DNA from: Oerskovia flava
Lineage (GTDB): Bacteria > Actinomycetota > Actinomycetes > Actinomycetales > Cellulomonadaceae
Assembly (NCBI RefSeq): GCF_026163685.1
Contig: NZ_JAOXSR010000016.1
Location: 1 to 37,222 of the forward strand
Direction of reading: 5' to 3'
Length of the DNA stretch: 37,222 bases
A program made the position numbers and the translations under genes. The notes beneath the pieces were generated by a model. The model was not told the origin of the DNA. It saw only the letters and a program-made list of their open reading frames with translations, and did no database searches. The stretch's first letter is position 1, and the number at the start of each line of letters is the position of its first letter. Shown piece by piece: positions 23,044 to 30,983 of the stretch.

Positions 23044-23807
23044 CGCGCGGGCGGCCCGCGCGACGCACCACCCAGCTCGTCGCCGGGCTGGCGGCGTACG
23101 CGTTCTCCATGGCGATGCTCGTGCATGCCGGGCAGGGCGCGATGCCGTGGGACGTCCTGCACCAGGGGATCGCGCGTCGGACCGACCTCTCGCTCGGTCT
23201 CGTCGTCGTGCTCGCGAGCGTCGTGGTGCTGCTCGCGTGGATCCCGCTGCGCCAGCGACCCGGCGTCGGGACGGTCGCGAACGTCGTCGTCATCGGTGTC
23301 GTCCTCGACCCGAGCATCGCCCTCCTCGCCGCGTGGCTCCCGGACCCGTCCGTCGCGGTGCGGGTGGCGCTCGCCGTCGCTGCCGTCGTCCTCAACGGGG
23401 TCGCGACCGCGGCCTACCTGGGCACCCGTCTGGGACCCGGGCCGCGCGACGGACTGATGACCGGTCTGGTGGCTCGCACGGGATGGTCCGTCCGGGTCGT
23501 GAAGACGTCGATCGAGATCGGCGTCGTCGCCGCGGGGTGGGTGCTGGGCGGGACCCTGGGGTGGGCGACCGTGCTCTACGCGCTCGGTGTCGGCGCCGTG
23601 GTGCAGGTCGCGGCGCCCCGGCTCGTGACGCTGCCGGCGACGCACCCGCCCGTGCCGGGCGACCCGCAGGTCGCCGCGGCACGGGCGTCGTGCGTCGACG
23701 TCAGGACGGGCGCTTCTGCGGGGCCGTCTCGGCCGTCTTGGCCGGGTCGCGCACGACCACGTCGCCGAGGATCTCGTCGATCCGCGCCATCAGCTCGCCG
23801 GGGATGA
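23040..23807 (+). CDS. YczE-type integral membrane protein
   Basis: 255-aa membrane protein of the YczE (YitT-like) family, uncharacterised and suspected to be a transporter. About five helices follow the conserved GLAAYAFSMAMLVHAGQGAMPWDVLHQGIARRT-type opening (shown here only in part: MPWDVLHQGIARRTDLSLG). Later landmarks are VVLDPSIALLAAWLPD and GTRLGPGPRDGLMTGL with RTGWSVRVVKTSIE. The homologous core ends near residue 200. The remaining tail is Arg/Ser/Pro-rich low-complexity sequence, and its last 107 bases lie antisense to the 3' end of the aldo/keto reductase gene. The GTG at 23040 overlaps the 47-aa gene's stop. Pairing with the divergent MocR-type regulator matches the known YczR/YczE association. 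Confidence 0.88.
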   Translation: MTRGRPARRTTQLVAGLAAYAFSMAMLVHAGQGAMPWDVLHQGIARRTDLSLGLVVVLASVVVLLAWIPLRQRPGVGTVANVVVIGVVLDPSIALLAAWLPDPSVAVRVALAVAAVVLNGVATAAYLGTRLGPGPRDGLMTGLVARTGWSVRVVKTSIEIGVVAAGWVLGGTLGWATVLYALGVGAVVQVAAPRLVTLPATHPPVPGDPQVAAARASCVDVRTGASAGPSRPSWPGRARPRRRGSRRSAPSARRG

Positions 23808-24714
23808 CGACCCCCGCGGCCGCGACGTTCTCCGCGACCTGCTCGGGACGGGAGGCCCCGACGAGGGCGGCCGCCACGTTGTCGTTCTGCAGCACCCAGG
23901 CCACCGCGAGCTGCGCCATCGTCAGGTCGAGCTCGTCGGCGACCGGCCGCAGCTGCTGCACCCGCGTCAGGACGTCGTCGGACATGAACTGGGAGATGCC
24001 CCCGCGGCCGGCCTTGGCGTCCGCGGCACGGGACCCGGCCGGGGCGTCCTGGCCCGGCAGGTACTTGCCCGAGAGCACGCCCTGCGCCATCGGGGACCAC
24101 ACGATCTGCGACAGGCCCAGCTCGCGCGAGGTCGGGACGACCTCGTCCTCGATGACACGCCACAGCATCGAGTACTGGGGCTGGGAGGAGATGAGCTGGA
24201 AGCCGAGGTCCTGGGCGAGGGCGTGCCCCGCGCGGATCTGGTCGGCCGTCCACTCGGACACCCCGATGTACAGGGCCTTGCCCTGGCGCACGATGTCGGC
24301 GAACGCCTGCATGGTCTCGACGAGCGGCGTCTCGGTGTCGAAGCGGTGCGCCTGGTAGAGGTCGACGTAGTCGGTGCCGAGACGGCGCAGCGAGCCGTCG
24401 ATCGACTCCATGATGTGCTTGCGGGACAGCCCGGAGTCGTTGGGGCCGCCAGGGCCGGTCGGCCAGTAGACCTTCGTGAAGATCTCGAGGGACTCGCGGC
24501 GCTGACCCTTCAGGGCGTCGCCGAGGACCTGCTCCGCCTTGGTGTTCGCGTAGACGTCTGCGGTGTCGAACGTGCTGATGCCGGCGTCCAGGGCGGCGTG
24601 CACGCACTGCGTGGCGACGTCGTTCTCGACCTGGGAGCCGTGGGTGAGCCAGTTGCCGTAGGTGATCTCGGAGATCTTGAGGCCGGAGTTGCCGAGGTAG
24701 CGGTAGTTGGGCAT
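23701..24714 (-). CDS. Aldo/keto reductase
   Basis: 337-aa NADPH-dependent reductase of the aldo/keto reductase superfamily, resembling the Kv-beta/YghZ-like branch. Visible are the catalytic Asp/Tyr in FDTADVYANTKAEQVLGDAL, the Lys in LEIFTKVYW, the His in DLYQAHRFDTETP, and the coenzyme-site motifs near QIVWSPMAQGVLSGKY and AALVGASRPEQVAENVAA. All four catalytic residues appear present. The start is ATG at 24714 (PNYRYLGNSGLKISE), which begins exactly as this branch usually does; TATTGT (24721-24726, minus strand) 6 bases upstream supports a leaderless message. Its 3' end overlaps yczE by 107 bases on the other strand. Substrate unknown. Confidence 0.93.
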   Translation of the reverse strand: MPNYRYLGNSGLKISEITYGNWLTHGSQVENDVATQCVHAALDAGISTFDTADVYANTKAEQVLGDALKGQRRESLEIFTKVYWPTGPGGPNDSGLSRKHIMESIDGSLRRLGTDYVDLYQAHRFDTETPLVETMQAFADIVRQGKALYIGVSEWTADQIRAGHALAQDLGFQLISSQPQYSMLWRVIEDEVVPTSRELGLSQIVWSPMAQGVLSGKYLPGQDAPAGSRAADAKAGRGGISQFMSDDVLTRVQQLRPVADELDLTMAQLAVAWVLQNDNVAAALVGASRPEQVAENVAAAGVVIPGELMARIDEILGDVVVRDPAKTAETAPQKRPS

Positions 24715-24720
24715 CTGCCG

Positions 24721-24748
24721 ACAATACCTACCGGACGGTCGTGACCGT
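24721..24748 (-). promoter_or_regulatory. Aldo/keto reductase promoter with adjacent palindrome
   Basis: TATTGT at 24721-24726 (minus strand) is a strong -10, 6 bases before the ATG. ACGGTC and GACCGT (24735-24740 and 24743-24748) form an inverted repeat with a 2-base spacer in the -35 region, overlapping the stop codon of the upstream DUF3043 gene. It may be an operator or a small hairpin. Confidence 0.5.
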
Positions 24749-25356
24749 TACTCGGGGTAGGTGCCGTGCTTCTTGTGCGTGGGCTTGGGCAGGCGCGCCC
24801 GGCGGAGCTGGAAGGCACGCATCACCGCGTACATCACCGTGCCCTTGGGGATCTCGCCGAACTTGGCGACGAGGCGCCGCCGCAGCCCACGCCACATGAT
24901 GAATGCGTCGATGATCGTCAGGACGACGATCCCGTACAGCAGCAGGACGACCGTGAACGCGAGGTCGGGAGCCTGGCTCGTGAGGAACGTCAGGACGATG
25001 AACACGAGCGCGATCGGCAGGAAGAACTCGCCGAGGTTCCACCGCGCGTCGACGTGGTCGCGCACGTAGCGCTTGACCGGTCCCTTGTCGCGGGGCGGCA
25101 AGTAGCGCTCGTCGCCGGTCTGCATCGCCTGGTACTGGCGCTCGCGGGCCTCCCGCTGCTTGAGCCGGGCAGCCTTCGCGGCCGCACGCCGGTCGTTCGG
25201 CACGAGCGGACGCTTGTTCGCAGCCTCGGAGACCTTGCGCTTGGGCGTCGGGCGACCCTTGCCGGTGCGCTCGATCTCGGCGGCGGCCTCGACGGGGTCG
25301 ACAGGGCCCCCGTCCGGCGTGCTGGACGTGGCGGCAGACTTGTTGCGGGAGAACAC
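24748..25356 (-). CDS. DUF3043 membrane protein
   Basis: 202-aa actinobacterial protein of unknown function (DUF3043). A polar, Lys/Arg-rich N-terminal half contains KGRPTPKRKVSEAANKRPL, then QYQAMQTGDERYLPPRDKGP. The family core KRYVRDHVDARWNLGEFFLP follows, then two membrane helices (IALVFIVLTFLTS and FTVVLLLYGIVVLTIIDAFIMW) and a basic tail ending RLPKPTHKKHGTYPE. The order and motifs match the family closely. The start is GTG at 25356: TACCCT (25363-25368, minus strand) lies exactly 6 bases before it, so an AGGAGG at the junction is too close to act as a normal ribosome site and leaderless initiation is more likely. It is divergent from the M20 dipeptidase gene. Confidence 0.9.
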   Translation of the reverse strand: MFSRNKSAATSSTPDGGPVDPVEAAAEIERTGKGRPTPKRKVSEAANKRPLVPNDRRAAAKAARLKQREARERQYQAMQTGDERYLPPRDKGPVKRYVRDHVDARWNLGEFFLPIALVFIVLTFLTSQAPDLAFTVVLLLYGIVVLTIIDAFIMWRGLRRRLVAKFGEIPKGTVMYAVMRAFQLRRARLPKPTHKKHGTYPE

Positions 25357-25424
25357 CCTCCTAGGGTAGTCGAGCCGCCGGTGCTCGCGGAACGCCCTCC
25401 CAGGCTGCCGGTAGCGTGCGGTGT

Positions 25425-26816
25425 GTGACTACCGCGAACACATCTCCCGTACCCGACGACGTCGCCCACCTGCGCGAGACCGTCGCAGGACTCTTCCCCG
25501 CGCTGCGCGCCGACCTCGAGGCCCTCGTGCGCATCCCGAGCGTCTCCAACGCGGCGTTCGACCAGGCGCACGTCGCGGCGAGCGCCGACGCCGTCGCCGC
25601 GCTCCTGCGCGACGCCGGCATGCCCGAGGTGCAGATCCTGCACGCCACCGGTGTGGCCGGCCCGCTCGGCGCACCGGCGGTCGTGGCTCGCCGCCCCGCG
25701 CCCGAGGGCGCACCGACCGTGCTGCTCTATGCGCACCACGACGTCCAGCCGCCCGGGGACGACGCCGACTGGGACGGCGACCCGTTCGAGCCCGTCGAGC
25801 GGGACGGCCGCCTGTACGGGCGCGGCGCCGCCGACGACAAGGCGGGCGTCGTGGCTCACGTCGGTGCGCTGCGGGCGCTCGGCGACGAGCTCGGCGTCGG
25901 TGTGACGGTGTTCGTCGAGGGGGAGGAGGAGGTGGGCTCGCCGAGCTTCCTGCCGTTCCTCACCCAGCACCGTGACCTGCTCGCCGCGGACGTCATCGTC
26001 GTGGCGGACTCGACGAACTGGAAGGTGGGTGTCCCGGCGCTGACCACGTCGCTGCGCGGGCTCGTGGACTGCGACGTCGAGGTCGCCGTGCTCGACCACG
26101 CGGTGCACTCCGGGATGTTCGGTGGTCCCGTCCTCGACGCCCTGACGCTCCTCTCGCGCCTGATCACGACGCTGCACGACGACGCCGGCAACGTGGCGGT
26201 GGCAGGCCTCGTCGCGGCCGACGAGCCGGAGGTCGACTACGCGGAGGCCGACTTCCGGGCCGACGCGGGCATCCTCGACGGCGTCCGGCTCGCGGGCGAC
26301 GGCACCCTGTCGGGGCGGCTGTGGACCAAGCCCGCGCTGTCGGTCATCGGCATCGACGCACCGAGCGTCGCGCGCGCCTCGAACACCCTGGTCCCGGCCG
26401 CGACGGCCAAGCTCTCGCTGCGCCTGGCGCCCGGGCAGGACCCCGCCGCCGCCATGACGGCGCTGCGGGCGCACCTCGAGGCCCACGCCCCGTTCGGTGC
26501 CCGTGTCACGGTGCGCGACGGCGAGCAGGGCAAGCCGTTCCAGGCGCCCGGCGACTCGGCCGCGATGCAGGCCGCACGCTGGGCCTTCGAGACGTCGTGG
26601 GGCACGCCACCGGTCGACATCGGCGTCGGCGGGTCGATCCCGTTCATCGCCGACCTGCTCGAGGTCTTCCCCGAGGCGTCGATCCTCGTCACGGGGGTCG
26701 AGGACCCGGACTCCCGGGCGCACGGCGCGAACGAGTCGGTGCACCTCGCCGAGCTCGAGAAGGTGGTGCTCGCCGAGGCGCTGCTGCTCGCCCGGCTGGG
26801 GTTCGGTGAGCGCTGA
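25425..26816 (+). CDS. M20 family dipeptidase
   Basis: 463-aa metallopeptidase of the M20/M25/M40 group, probably a dinuclear-zinc dipeptidase for scavenged or turnover dipeptides. Metal ligands are intact: His in YAHHDVQPPGDD, Asp in YGRGAADDKAG, the Glu pair in EGEEEVGSPSF, Asp in VVADSTNW and His near the end in ANESVHLAELEK. The dimerisation lid domain contains DHAVHSGMFGG. I chose GTG at 25425 (TTANTSPVPDD follows) because TAGCGT (25412-25417) lies 7 bases upstream; a GTG three codons earlier is possible. It is convergent with the thioesterase gene 11 bases away. No signal peptide, so cytoplasmic. Confidence 0.94.
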   Translation: MTTANTSPVPDDVAHLRETVAGLFPALRADLEALVRIPSVSNAAFDQAHVAASADAVAALLRDAGMPEVQILHATGVAGPLGAPAVVARRPAPEGAPTVLLYAHHDVQPPGDDADWDGDPFEPVERDGRLYGRGAADDKAGVVAHVGALRALGDELGVGVTVFVEGEEEVGSPSFLPFLTQHRDLLAADVIVVADSTNWKVGVPALTTSLRGLVDCDVEVAVLDHAVHSGMFGGPVLDALTLLSRLITTLHDDAGNVAVAGLVAADEPEVDYAEADFRADAGILDGVRLAGDGTLSGRLWTKPALSVIGIDAPSVARASNTLVPAATAKLSLRLAPGQDPAAAMTALRAHLEAHAPFGARVTVRDGEQGKPFQAPGDSAAMQAARWAFETSWGTPPVDIGVGGSIPFIADLLEVFPEASILVTGVEDPDSRAHGANESVHLAELEKVVLAEALLLARLGFGER

Positions 26817-26827
26817 CGCGGGGAGGC

Positions 26828-27352
26828 TCAGCGAGCTGCCACGTCCACCGCGCTGGCCCAGCGGGTGACGTCGTCCGGCAGGAGGGGGGACTCTCCGACG
26901 TCGCCGAGCAGGTTGACGACGTCCGGGGCGGGGACGCGCTCGCCGCTGCGGGCGAGGAAGCGGCCTGCGACGAGGCCGCGTGCGCACAGGTCGCCCCCGC
27001 GCGTGAAGACCTGCTCCAGGTACACCACGCGCTCGTCCCAGCCCAGGACCCGCGTGCTGATCTCGAACCGGTCCCACAGCTGCAGGGAACGGCGGTACTT
27101 CATGGTCGAGGCGGCCACGACCGGGTACCAGCCCCTGTCCTTGAGCAGGCCGAACCCGCCGACGTCGGCGATGTAGTTGCTGCGGGCGACGTCCATCATC
27201 TGCAGGTACGTGCCGTTGTTCACGTGCAGGTAGAAGTCCAGGTCGCCGGGGCGCACGCGCATCCGGGTCACCGACACGTCGAGGACCCCCTGACCGGGGA
27301 CGGCCTTGCGGGGCAGGGTGGAGGCGATGGTCAGCTGGATCTGTCGGGCCAT
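26828..27352 (-). CDS. Hot-dog fold acyl-CoA thioesterase family protein
   Basis: 174-aa protein with a single 4HBT-like (hot-dog) domain. The signature VRPGDLDFYLHVNNGTYLQM (about residues 34-53) includes the conserved Asp and HVNN..Y of this fold; MKYRRSLQLWDRFEIST and FTRGGDLCARGLVAGRFL follow. This pattern fits the thioesterase/THEM6-like group rather than FabZ or PaaI. Likely cytoplasmic; the acyl substrate cannot be inferred. The start is ATG at 27352; TACGCT (27359-27364, minus strand) sits 6 bases upstream, so leaderless expression is likely. It is divergent from the DUF3817 gene. Confidence 0.88.
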   Translation of the reverse strand: MARQIQLTIASTLPRKAVPGQGVLDVSVTRMRVRPGDLDFYLHVNNGTYLQMMDVARSNYIADVGGFGLLKDRGWYPVVAASTMKYRRSLQLWDRFEISTRVLGWDERVVYLEQVFTRGGDLCARGLVAGRFLARSGERVPAPDVVNLLGDVGESPLLPDDVTRWASAVDVAAR

Positions 27353-27425
27353 CGTCGCAGCGTACTACCGCGCACGCGCGGTACTAGGTATCTCGGGCGA
27401 AGCGCTTCCAGGCTGCTGTGCGAGG

Positions 27426-27809
27426 ATGCGCGGCGTGACGACGAGAACTGCGCCTGCACCCGCACCGAACCCCTCCGCCGACGCACCCGGCCCCCGCCCG
27501 CACTGGACCGTCCGTGCCTTCCGCGCGGTCGCTGTCGCCGAGGCCTTCTCCTGGGCGGGCCTGCTCGTCGGCATGTACCTCAAGTGGGTCGCCGGCACGA
27601 CCGAGCTGGGGGTCGAGATCTTCGGGCCCGTGCACGGTGGTCTCGTGCTCGTGTACGTCGCCCTCGCGGTGCTCGTCGCCGTCCGGGTCCGGTGGTCGCT
27701 GTGGACGACGTTCCTCGCGCTCGCCGCGACCGTCCCGCCGTTCTGCACGGTGCTGTTCGACGTCTGGGCGCACCGCTCGGGGCGCTACGCGCCGCGCGCC
27801 ACGGACTGA
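27426..27809 (+). CDS. DUF3817 membrane protein
   Basis: 127-aa protein with three membrane helices typical of DUF3817: FRAVAVAEAFSWAGLLVGMY, VHGGLVLVYVALAVLVAVRV and WTTFLALAATVPPFCTVLF, with the family landmark KWVAGTTELGVEIFGPVHGG between the first two. The first 25 residues are Ala/Pro-rich and probably cytoplasmic. The start is ATG at 27426; GTG at 27435 is an alternative and neither has a strong signal. The long open frame upstream is not coding by context, since it would overlap the thioesterase. Function unknown. Confidence 0.88.
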   Translation: MRGVTTRTAPAPAPNPSADAPGPRPHWTVRAFRAVAVAEAFSWAGLLVGMYLKWVAGTTELGVEIFGPVHGGLVLVYVALAVLVAVRVRWSLWTTFLALAATVPPFCTVLFDVWAHRSGRYAPRATD

Positions 27810-27849
27810 CGCGAGCGCGGCAGGAGGTCCGACCGGGGCCGTCGCCCGC

Positions 27850-28455
27850 TCAGGCGCCGGGGCCCGCCGGCGGCTCGTACTGCAGGTCGCGCCGCACGAG
27901 GTCGGCGACCTCGGTGCTCTCGAGGCGCGCGACGACGTGCAGGGCCATGTCGATGCCGGCGGCGACGCCCGCCGAGGTGACCACGTCGCCGTCGTCGACG
28001 AACCGGGCCTCGGTATCGATCAGGACGCTCGGGTCGAGGAGCGCGAGCTCGTCGTAGTGGTCCCAGTGGGTGGTGGCGGGTCTGCCCGCGAGGAGCCCGG
28101 CCGCGGCCAGCACGAGGGCGCCCGTGCAGACGCTCGCCAGCAGCGGGGTCTGCGCCCGCATCGCCCGCAGCCACTCGAGGTGCTCGGAGTCGGCCAGCAG
28201 GGACCGGGTGCCGTGGCCGCCGGGGTAGACCAGGACGTGCAACGGGCCGACGTCGTTCGCGGACCTGTCCGGGACCAGGCGCAGGCCCTTGGCCAGTCGC
28301 ACACCGCCGCCGTCCCAAGAGAAGGTGCTCAGGTGCGGGTGGAGCGCGGACCGCTGCGCCCACGCCGCGAACACCTCGAACGGACCGGCGACGTCCAGCT
28401 CCTCCGCCTCGTCGAAGACGAAGATGCCGATGCTCAGCCCGTTCCCGGTGACCAT
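27850..28455 (-). CDS. DJ-1/PfpI family glutamine amidotransferase-like protein
   Basis: 201-aa single-domain protein of the DJ-1/PfpI superfamily (isonitrile hydratase-like or AraC-partner type, without an HTH). Motifs: IGIFVFDEAEELDVAGPFEVF with the conserved Glu, VLVYPGGHGTRSLL, the nucleophile elbow ASVCTGALVLAAAGLL with the active Cys, and TTHWDHYDEL with the His. All catalytic residues are present. The start is ATG at 28455 with GAGG five bases upstream. It lies 13 bases downstream of nadA on the same strand, so is probably co-transcribed; a link to NAD metabolism is suggested only by this. Possible roles include deglycase, isonitrile hydratase or stress functions. Confidence 0.85.
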   Translation of the reverse strand: MVTGNGLSIGIFVFDEAEELDVAGPFEVFAAWAQRSALHPHLSTFSWDGGGVRLAKGLRLVPDRSANDVGPLHVLVYPGGHGTRSLLADSEHLEWLRAMRAQTPLLASVCTGALVLAAAGLLAGRPATTHWDHYDELALLDPSVLIDTEARFVDDGDVVTSAGVAAGIDMALHVVARLESTEVADLVRRDLQYEPPAGPGA

Positions 28456-28468
28456 ACGTACCTCGTGC

Positions 28469-29692
28469 CTAGAGCCCCGGGAGCGCCAGCATCTGGTCGA
28501 GCGCGACGCGCGCCCAGTGGGCGTCGTCGGCATCCACCACGATCCTGTTCACCACGCGACCCGCGGCGAGGGACTCCATCGCCCACACCAGGTGCGGCAG
28601 GTCGATGCGGTTCATGGTCGAGCAGAAGCACACGGTGGAGTCGAGGTAGTGCACCTGCTTGTCCGGGTGTGCGCGCGCGACGCGGCGCACGAGGTTGAGC
28701 TCGGTGCCGATCGCCCACGCCGACCCGGGCTCGGCGGCCTCGAGCATCGAGATGATGTACTCGGTGGAGCCCACGAAGTCGGCGGCCGTGACGACCTCGT
28801 TCTTGCACTCGGGGTGCACGAGGACGTTGACCCCCGGCACGGCGGCGCGGATGTCGGAGACGTTGCGCTCCGAGAAGCGCCCGTGGACCGAGCAGTGACC
28901 GCGCCACAGGATCATGCGGGCGTCCCGGAGCTCGGCGTCGGTCAGCCCGCCCTGCGGCTTGCGAGGATCGAACACCACGCAGTCGTCCAGGGACATGGCG
29001 AGCTTCATCACGGCGGTGTTGCGGCCCAGGTGCTGGTCGGGGAGGAACAGGACCTTGCCCGTGCCCTCGACGCCGCCCACCTGGTCGAACGCCCAGCGCA
29101 GCGCGACCTCCGCGTTCGACGACGTGCACACCGTGCCGCCGTGGCGGCCGGTGAACGCCTTGATGGCCGCCGACGAGTTCATGTACGTCACCGGGATGGT
29201 GTCGCCGGCGACGCCCGCGTCCTCCAGGGCCTCCCACGCGTCCTCGACCTGGTTGATGGCCGCCATGTCCGCCATCGAGCAGCCCGCGGCGAGGTCCGGC
29301 AGCACGACCTGCTGCGCGTCCGAGGTGAGGATGTCGGCGCTCTCCGCCATGAAGTGCACACCGCAGAAGAGGATGAACTCCGCCTCCGGGCGGGCCGCGG
29401 CCTCGCGCGCCAGCTTGAACGAGTCGCCCGTGACGTCGGCGAAGTCGATGACCTCGTCGCGCTGGTAGTGGTGCCCGAGGAGGAAGGCCCGCTCACCCAG
29501 CGCGGCGCGGGCCGCGCGGGCACGTTCCACGAGGTCGGGGTCGCTCGGCGAGGGCAGCTCGCCCACGCACTCCACACCGCGCTCGGACGCGAGGTCGCGG
29601 CCCTGCCCGAGCAGCAGGAGGGCGGAGGGGGCGGGCTCGGCGAAGTCGCGGCCCGACGAGGCGTTGTCCAGCAGGGTGCTCACGCACAACAT
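28469..29692 (-). CDS. nadA: Quinolinate synthase A
   Basis: 407-aa 4Fe-4S enzyme condensing iminoaspartate with dihydroxyacetone phosphate to quinolinate, for NAD synthesis. Motifs: LLGHHYQRDEVIDFAD (about 71-86), FCGVHFMAESADIL, MNSSAAIKAFTGRHGGTVCT, LPDQHLGRNTA, HPECKNEV and CFCSTMNRIDLPHL. Candidate cluster cysteines are C110 (FCGVHF), C189 (VCTSSNA) and one of the C-terminal ones (C296 or C355/C357). The length is that of the long bacterial type. I give ATG at 29692; a GTG three codons later is possible. nadB and nadC, the usual partners, are not adjacent. Instead a DJ-1 family gene follows and a glycerate kinase-like gene diverges from it. Confidence 0.95.
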   Translation of the reverse strand: MLCVSTLLDNASSGRDFAEPAPSALLLLGQGRDLASERGVECVGELPSPSDPDLVERARAARAALGERAFLLGHHYQRDEVIDFADVTGDSFKLAREAAARPEAEFILFCGVHFMAESADILTSDAQQVVLPDLAAGCSMADMAAINQVEDAWEALEDAGVAGDTIPVTYMNSSAAIKAFTGRHGGTVCTSSNAEVALRWAFDQVGGVEGTGKVLFLPDQHLGRNTAVMKLAMSLDDCVVFDPRKPQGGLTDAELRDARMILWRGHCSVHGRFSERNVSDIRAAVPGVNVLVHPECKNEVVTAADFVGSTEYIISMLEAAEPGSAWAIGTELNLVRRVARAHPDKQVHYLDSTVCFCSTMNRIDLPHLVWAMESLAAGRVVNRIVVDADDAHWARVALDQMLALPGL

Positions 29693-29758
29693 CGTCCCAC
29701 AACGATGCACCGGACGGACGTGGACCGTCGGCACCTGTCGCCCTGCGACAATCGCGCC

Positions 29759-30961
29759 ATGCGAGTCCTCGTCGCCGCGGCCGGCCCCCTGCCCCTCCTC
29801 GCCCCGGGCGTGACCGCCGTGGCGGCGACGTTCGCCCGCTGGTGGAGCGCTGCCGCCCCCCGGGCGCAGACGTCGTCGGTCGAGCTCGCGGGCCCCGGAC
29901 CCGGGTTCCTCGACGCGCTCGCGCACGCCGCGCCTGACGTCGTCGGGGTGACCGTGCGCGGCGCGGACGGGTCACCGGTCCCCGTGAGCATCCGACTCGC
30001 AGGGCACGACGGCCCGGGCGGCACCCGGACGGCCTATCTCGACGCAGGCCGCGCCGTCGGCCCCGCACCTGCCGGGGGAGACCGGTGGGACGCCTCGAGC
30101 GTGGGCGTCGGCGAGCTGCTGGCCGCGGGTGTCCGCGCCGCCGGACCGGGCGGGAGGGTCGTGCTCGCCACCGGCGGGACCGGCTCGGGGTCGGGGGTGC
30201 ACGACGCCGGAGCAGGGCTGATCGCAGGCGTGGCCGCGGCGGGGGTGCCGGAGGGGACGGTCGGCGCGGACCTCGGCCCGTTGACGCGCGGGGCACGTGG
30301 GCTCGCCGATCTGACGGCGGGCGACCTGGACGTTCTGCACCGCGCGCGAGACCTGGTCGCCGGGGTCGACCTGGTCGCCGCCACCGACGACGACCTCCCT
30401 CTGCTCGGCCTGCACGGCGCGAGCGCGGCGCTGCGCGGCCCGGACGTGACGGACGCCGTCGCCCAGGACCTCGAGCGCGCGACCGGCCACTACGCGCACC
30501 TCGTCGCCCGGGCGCTCGCCGCGGGGTCCCGGCCTTCGCTGCTCGCCGAGCCCGGGGGAGGGGGTCCGCGGGCCCTCGAACGGTCGCTCACCGCCCTGCC
30601 GGGCGCGGGCTCCGGGGGTGGGCTCGGCTTCGCCGTCGCGGCGCTGGGCGGCCGGCTGCTGCCGGGTCTGCGCGTGGTGGCCGACGCCGTCGGGCTGGCG
30701 GAGCAGGTCACGGGCGCCGACCTCGTGGTCGCCGTGGTCGACACGCTCGACGGGCACGAGCTGCACGGCGGGCTCGTCCCGGAGCTCTCCCGGCACGCCG
30801 CGGGTGTCGGCGCGCCCCTCGTCGTGCTCGCCCGCCAGGCGCAGGCGGGTCGTCGCGAGTGGTCCGCGGCGGGGGCGAGCGGCGTCTACGAGCTTCCCGG
30901 CGATCCCACCGCCGACCTCGCCGGGCGGGTCGCCCGCGTCGCGCGGACCTGGACCCCGTAG
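29759..30961 (+). CDS. Glycerate kinase-like protein with divergent active site
   Basis: 400-aa protein clearly related to glycerate kinase type 1 (GlxK/GarK). PGAGSGGGLGFAVAALGGRLLPGL (given here in part: GGGLGFAVAALGG) and the following VVADAVGLAEQVTGADLVV align well with PGAGAAGGLG and LGLEEALAGADLV of the family. The catalytic segments have changed: TGEGRLDxQTLxGKxP is VVDTLDGHELHGGLVP (326-341), and the N-terminal PDSFKGS motif is absent (MRVLVAAAGPLPLL). A GG..(N)D motif survives as GGTGSGSGVHDAGAG. Kinase activity is doubtful. The start is ATG at 29759, 6 bases after GACAAT (29747-29752), indicating leaderless expression. It is divergent from nadA and precedes the Fe-S protein gene. 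Confidence 0.78.
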   Translation: MRVLVAAAGPLPLLAPGVTAVAATFARWWSAAAPRAQTSSVELAGPGPGFLDALAHAAPDVVGVTVRGADGSPVPVSIRLAGHDGPGGTRTAYLDAGRAVGPAPAGGDRWDASSVGVGELLAAGVRAAGPGGRVVLATGGTGSGSGVHDAGAGLIAGVAAAGVPEGTVGADLGPLTRGARGLADLTAGDLDVLHRARDLVAGVDLVAATDDDLPLLGLHGASAALRGPDVTDAVAQDLERATGHYAHLVARALAAGSRPSLLAEPGGGGPRALERSLTALPGAGSGGGLGFAVAALGGRLLPGLRVVADAVGLAEQVTGADLVVAVVDTLDGHELHGGLVPELSRHAAGVGAPLVVLARQAQAGRREWSAAGASGVYELPGDPTADLAGRVARVARTWTP

Positions 30962-30983
30962 CGGTTCCCGTCGCAGCGGGTCG

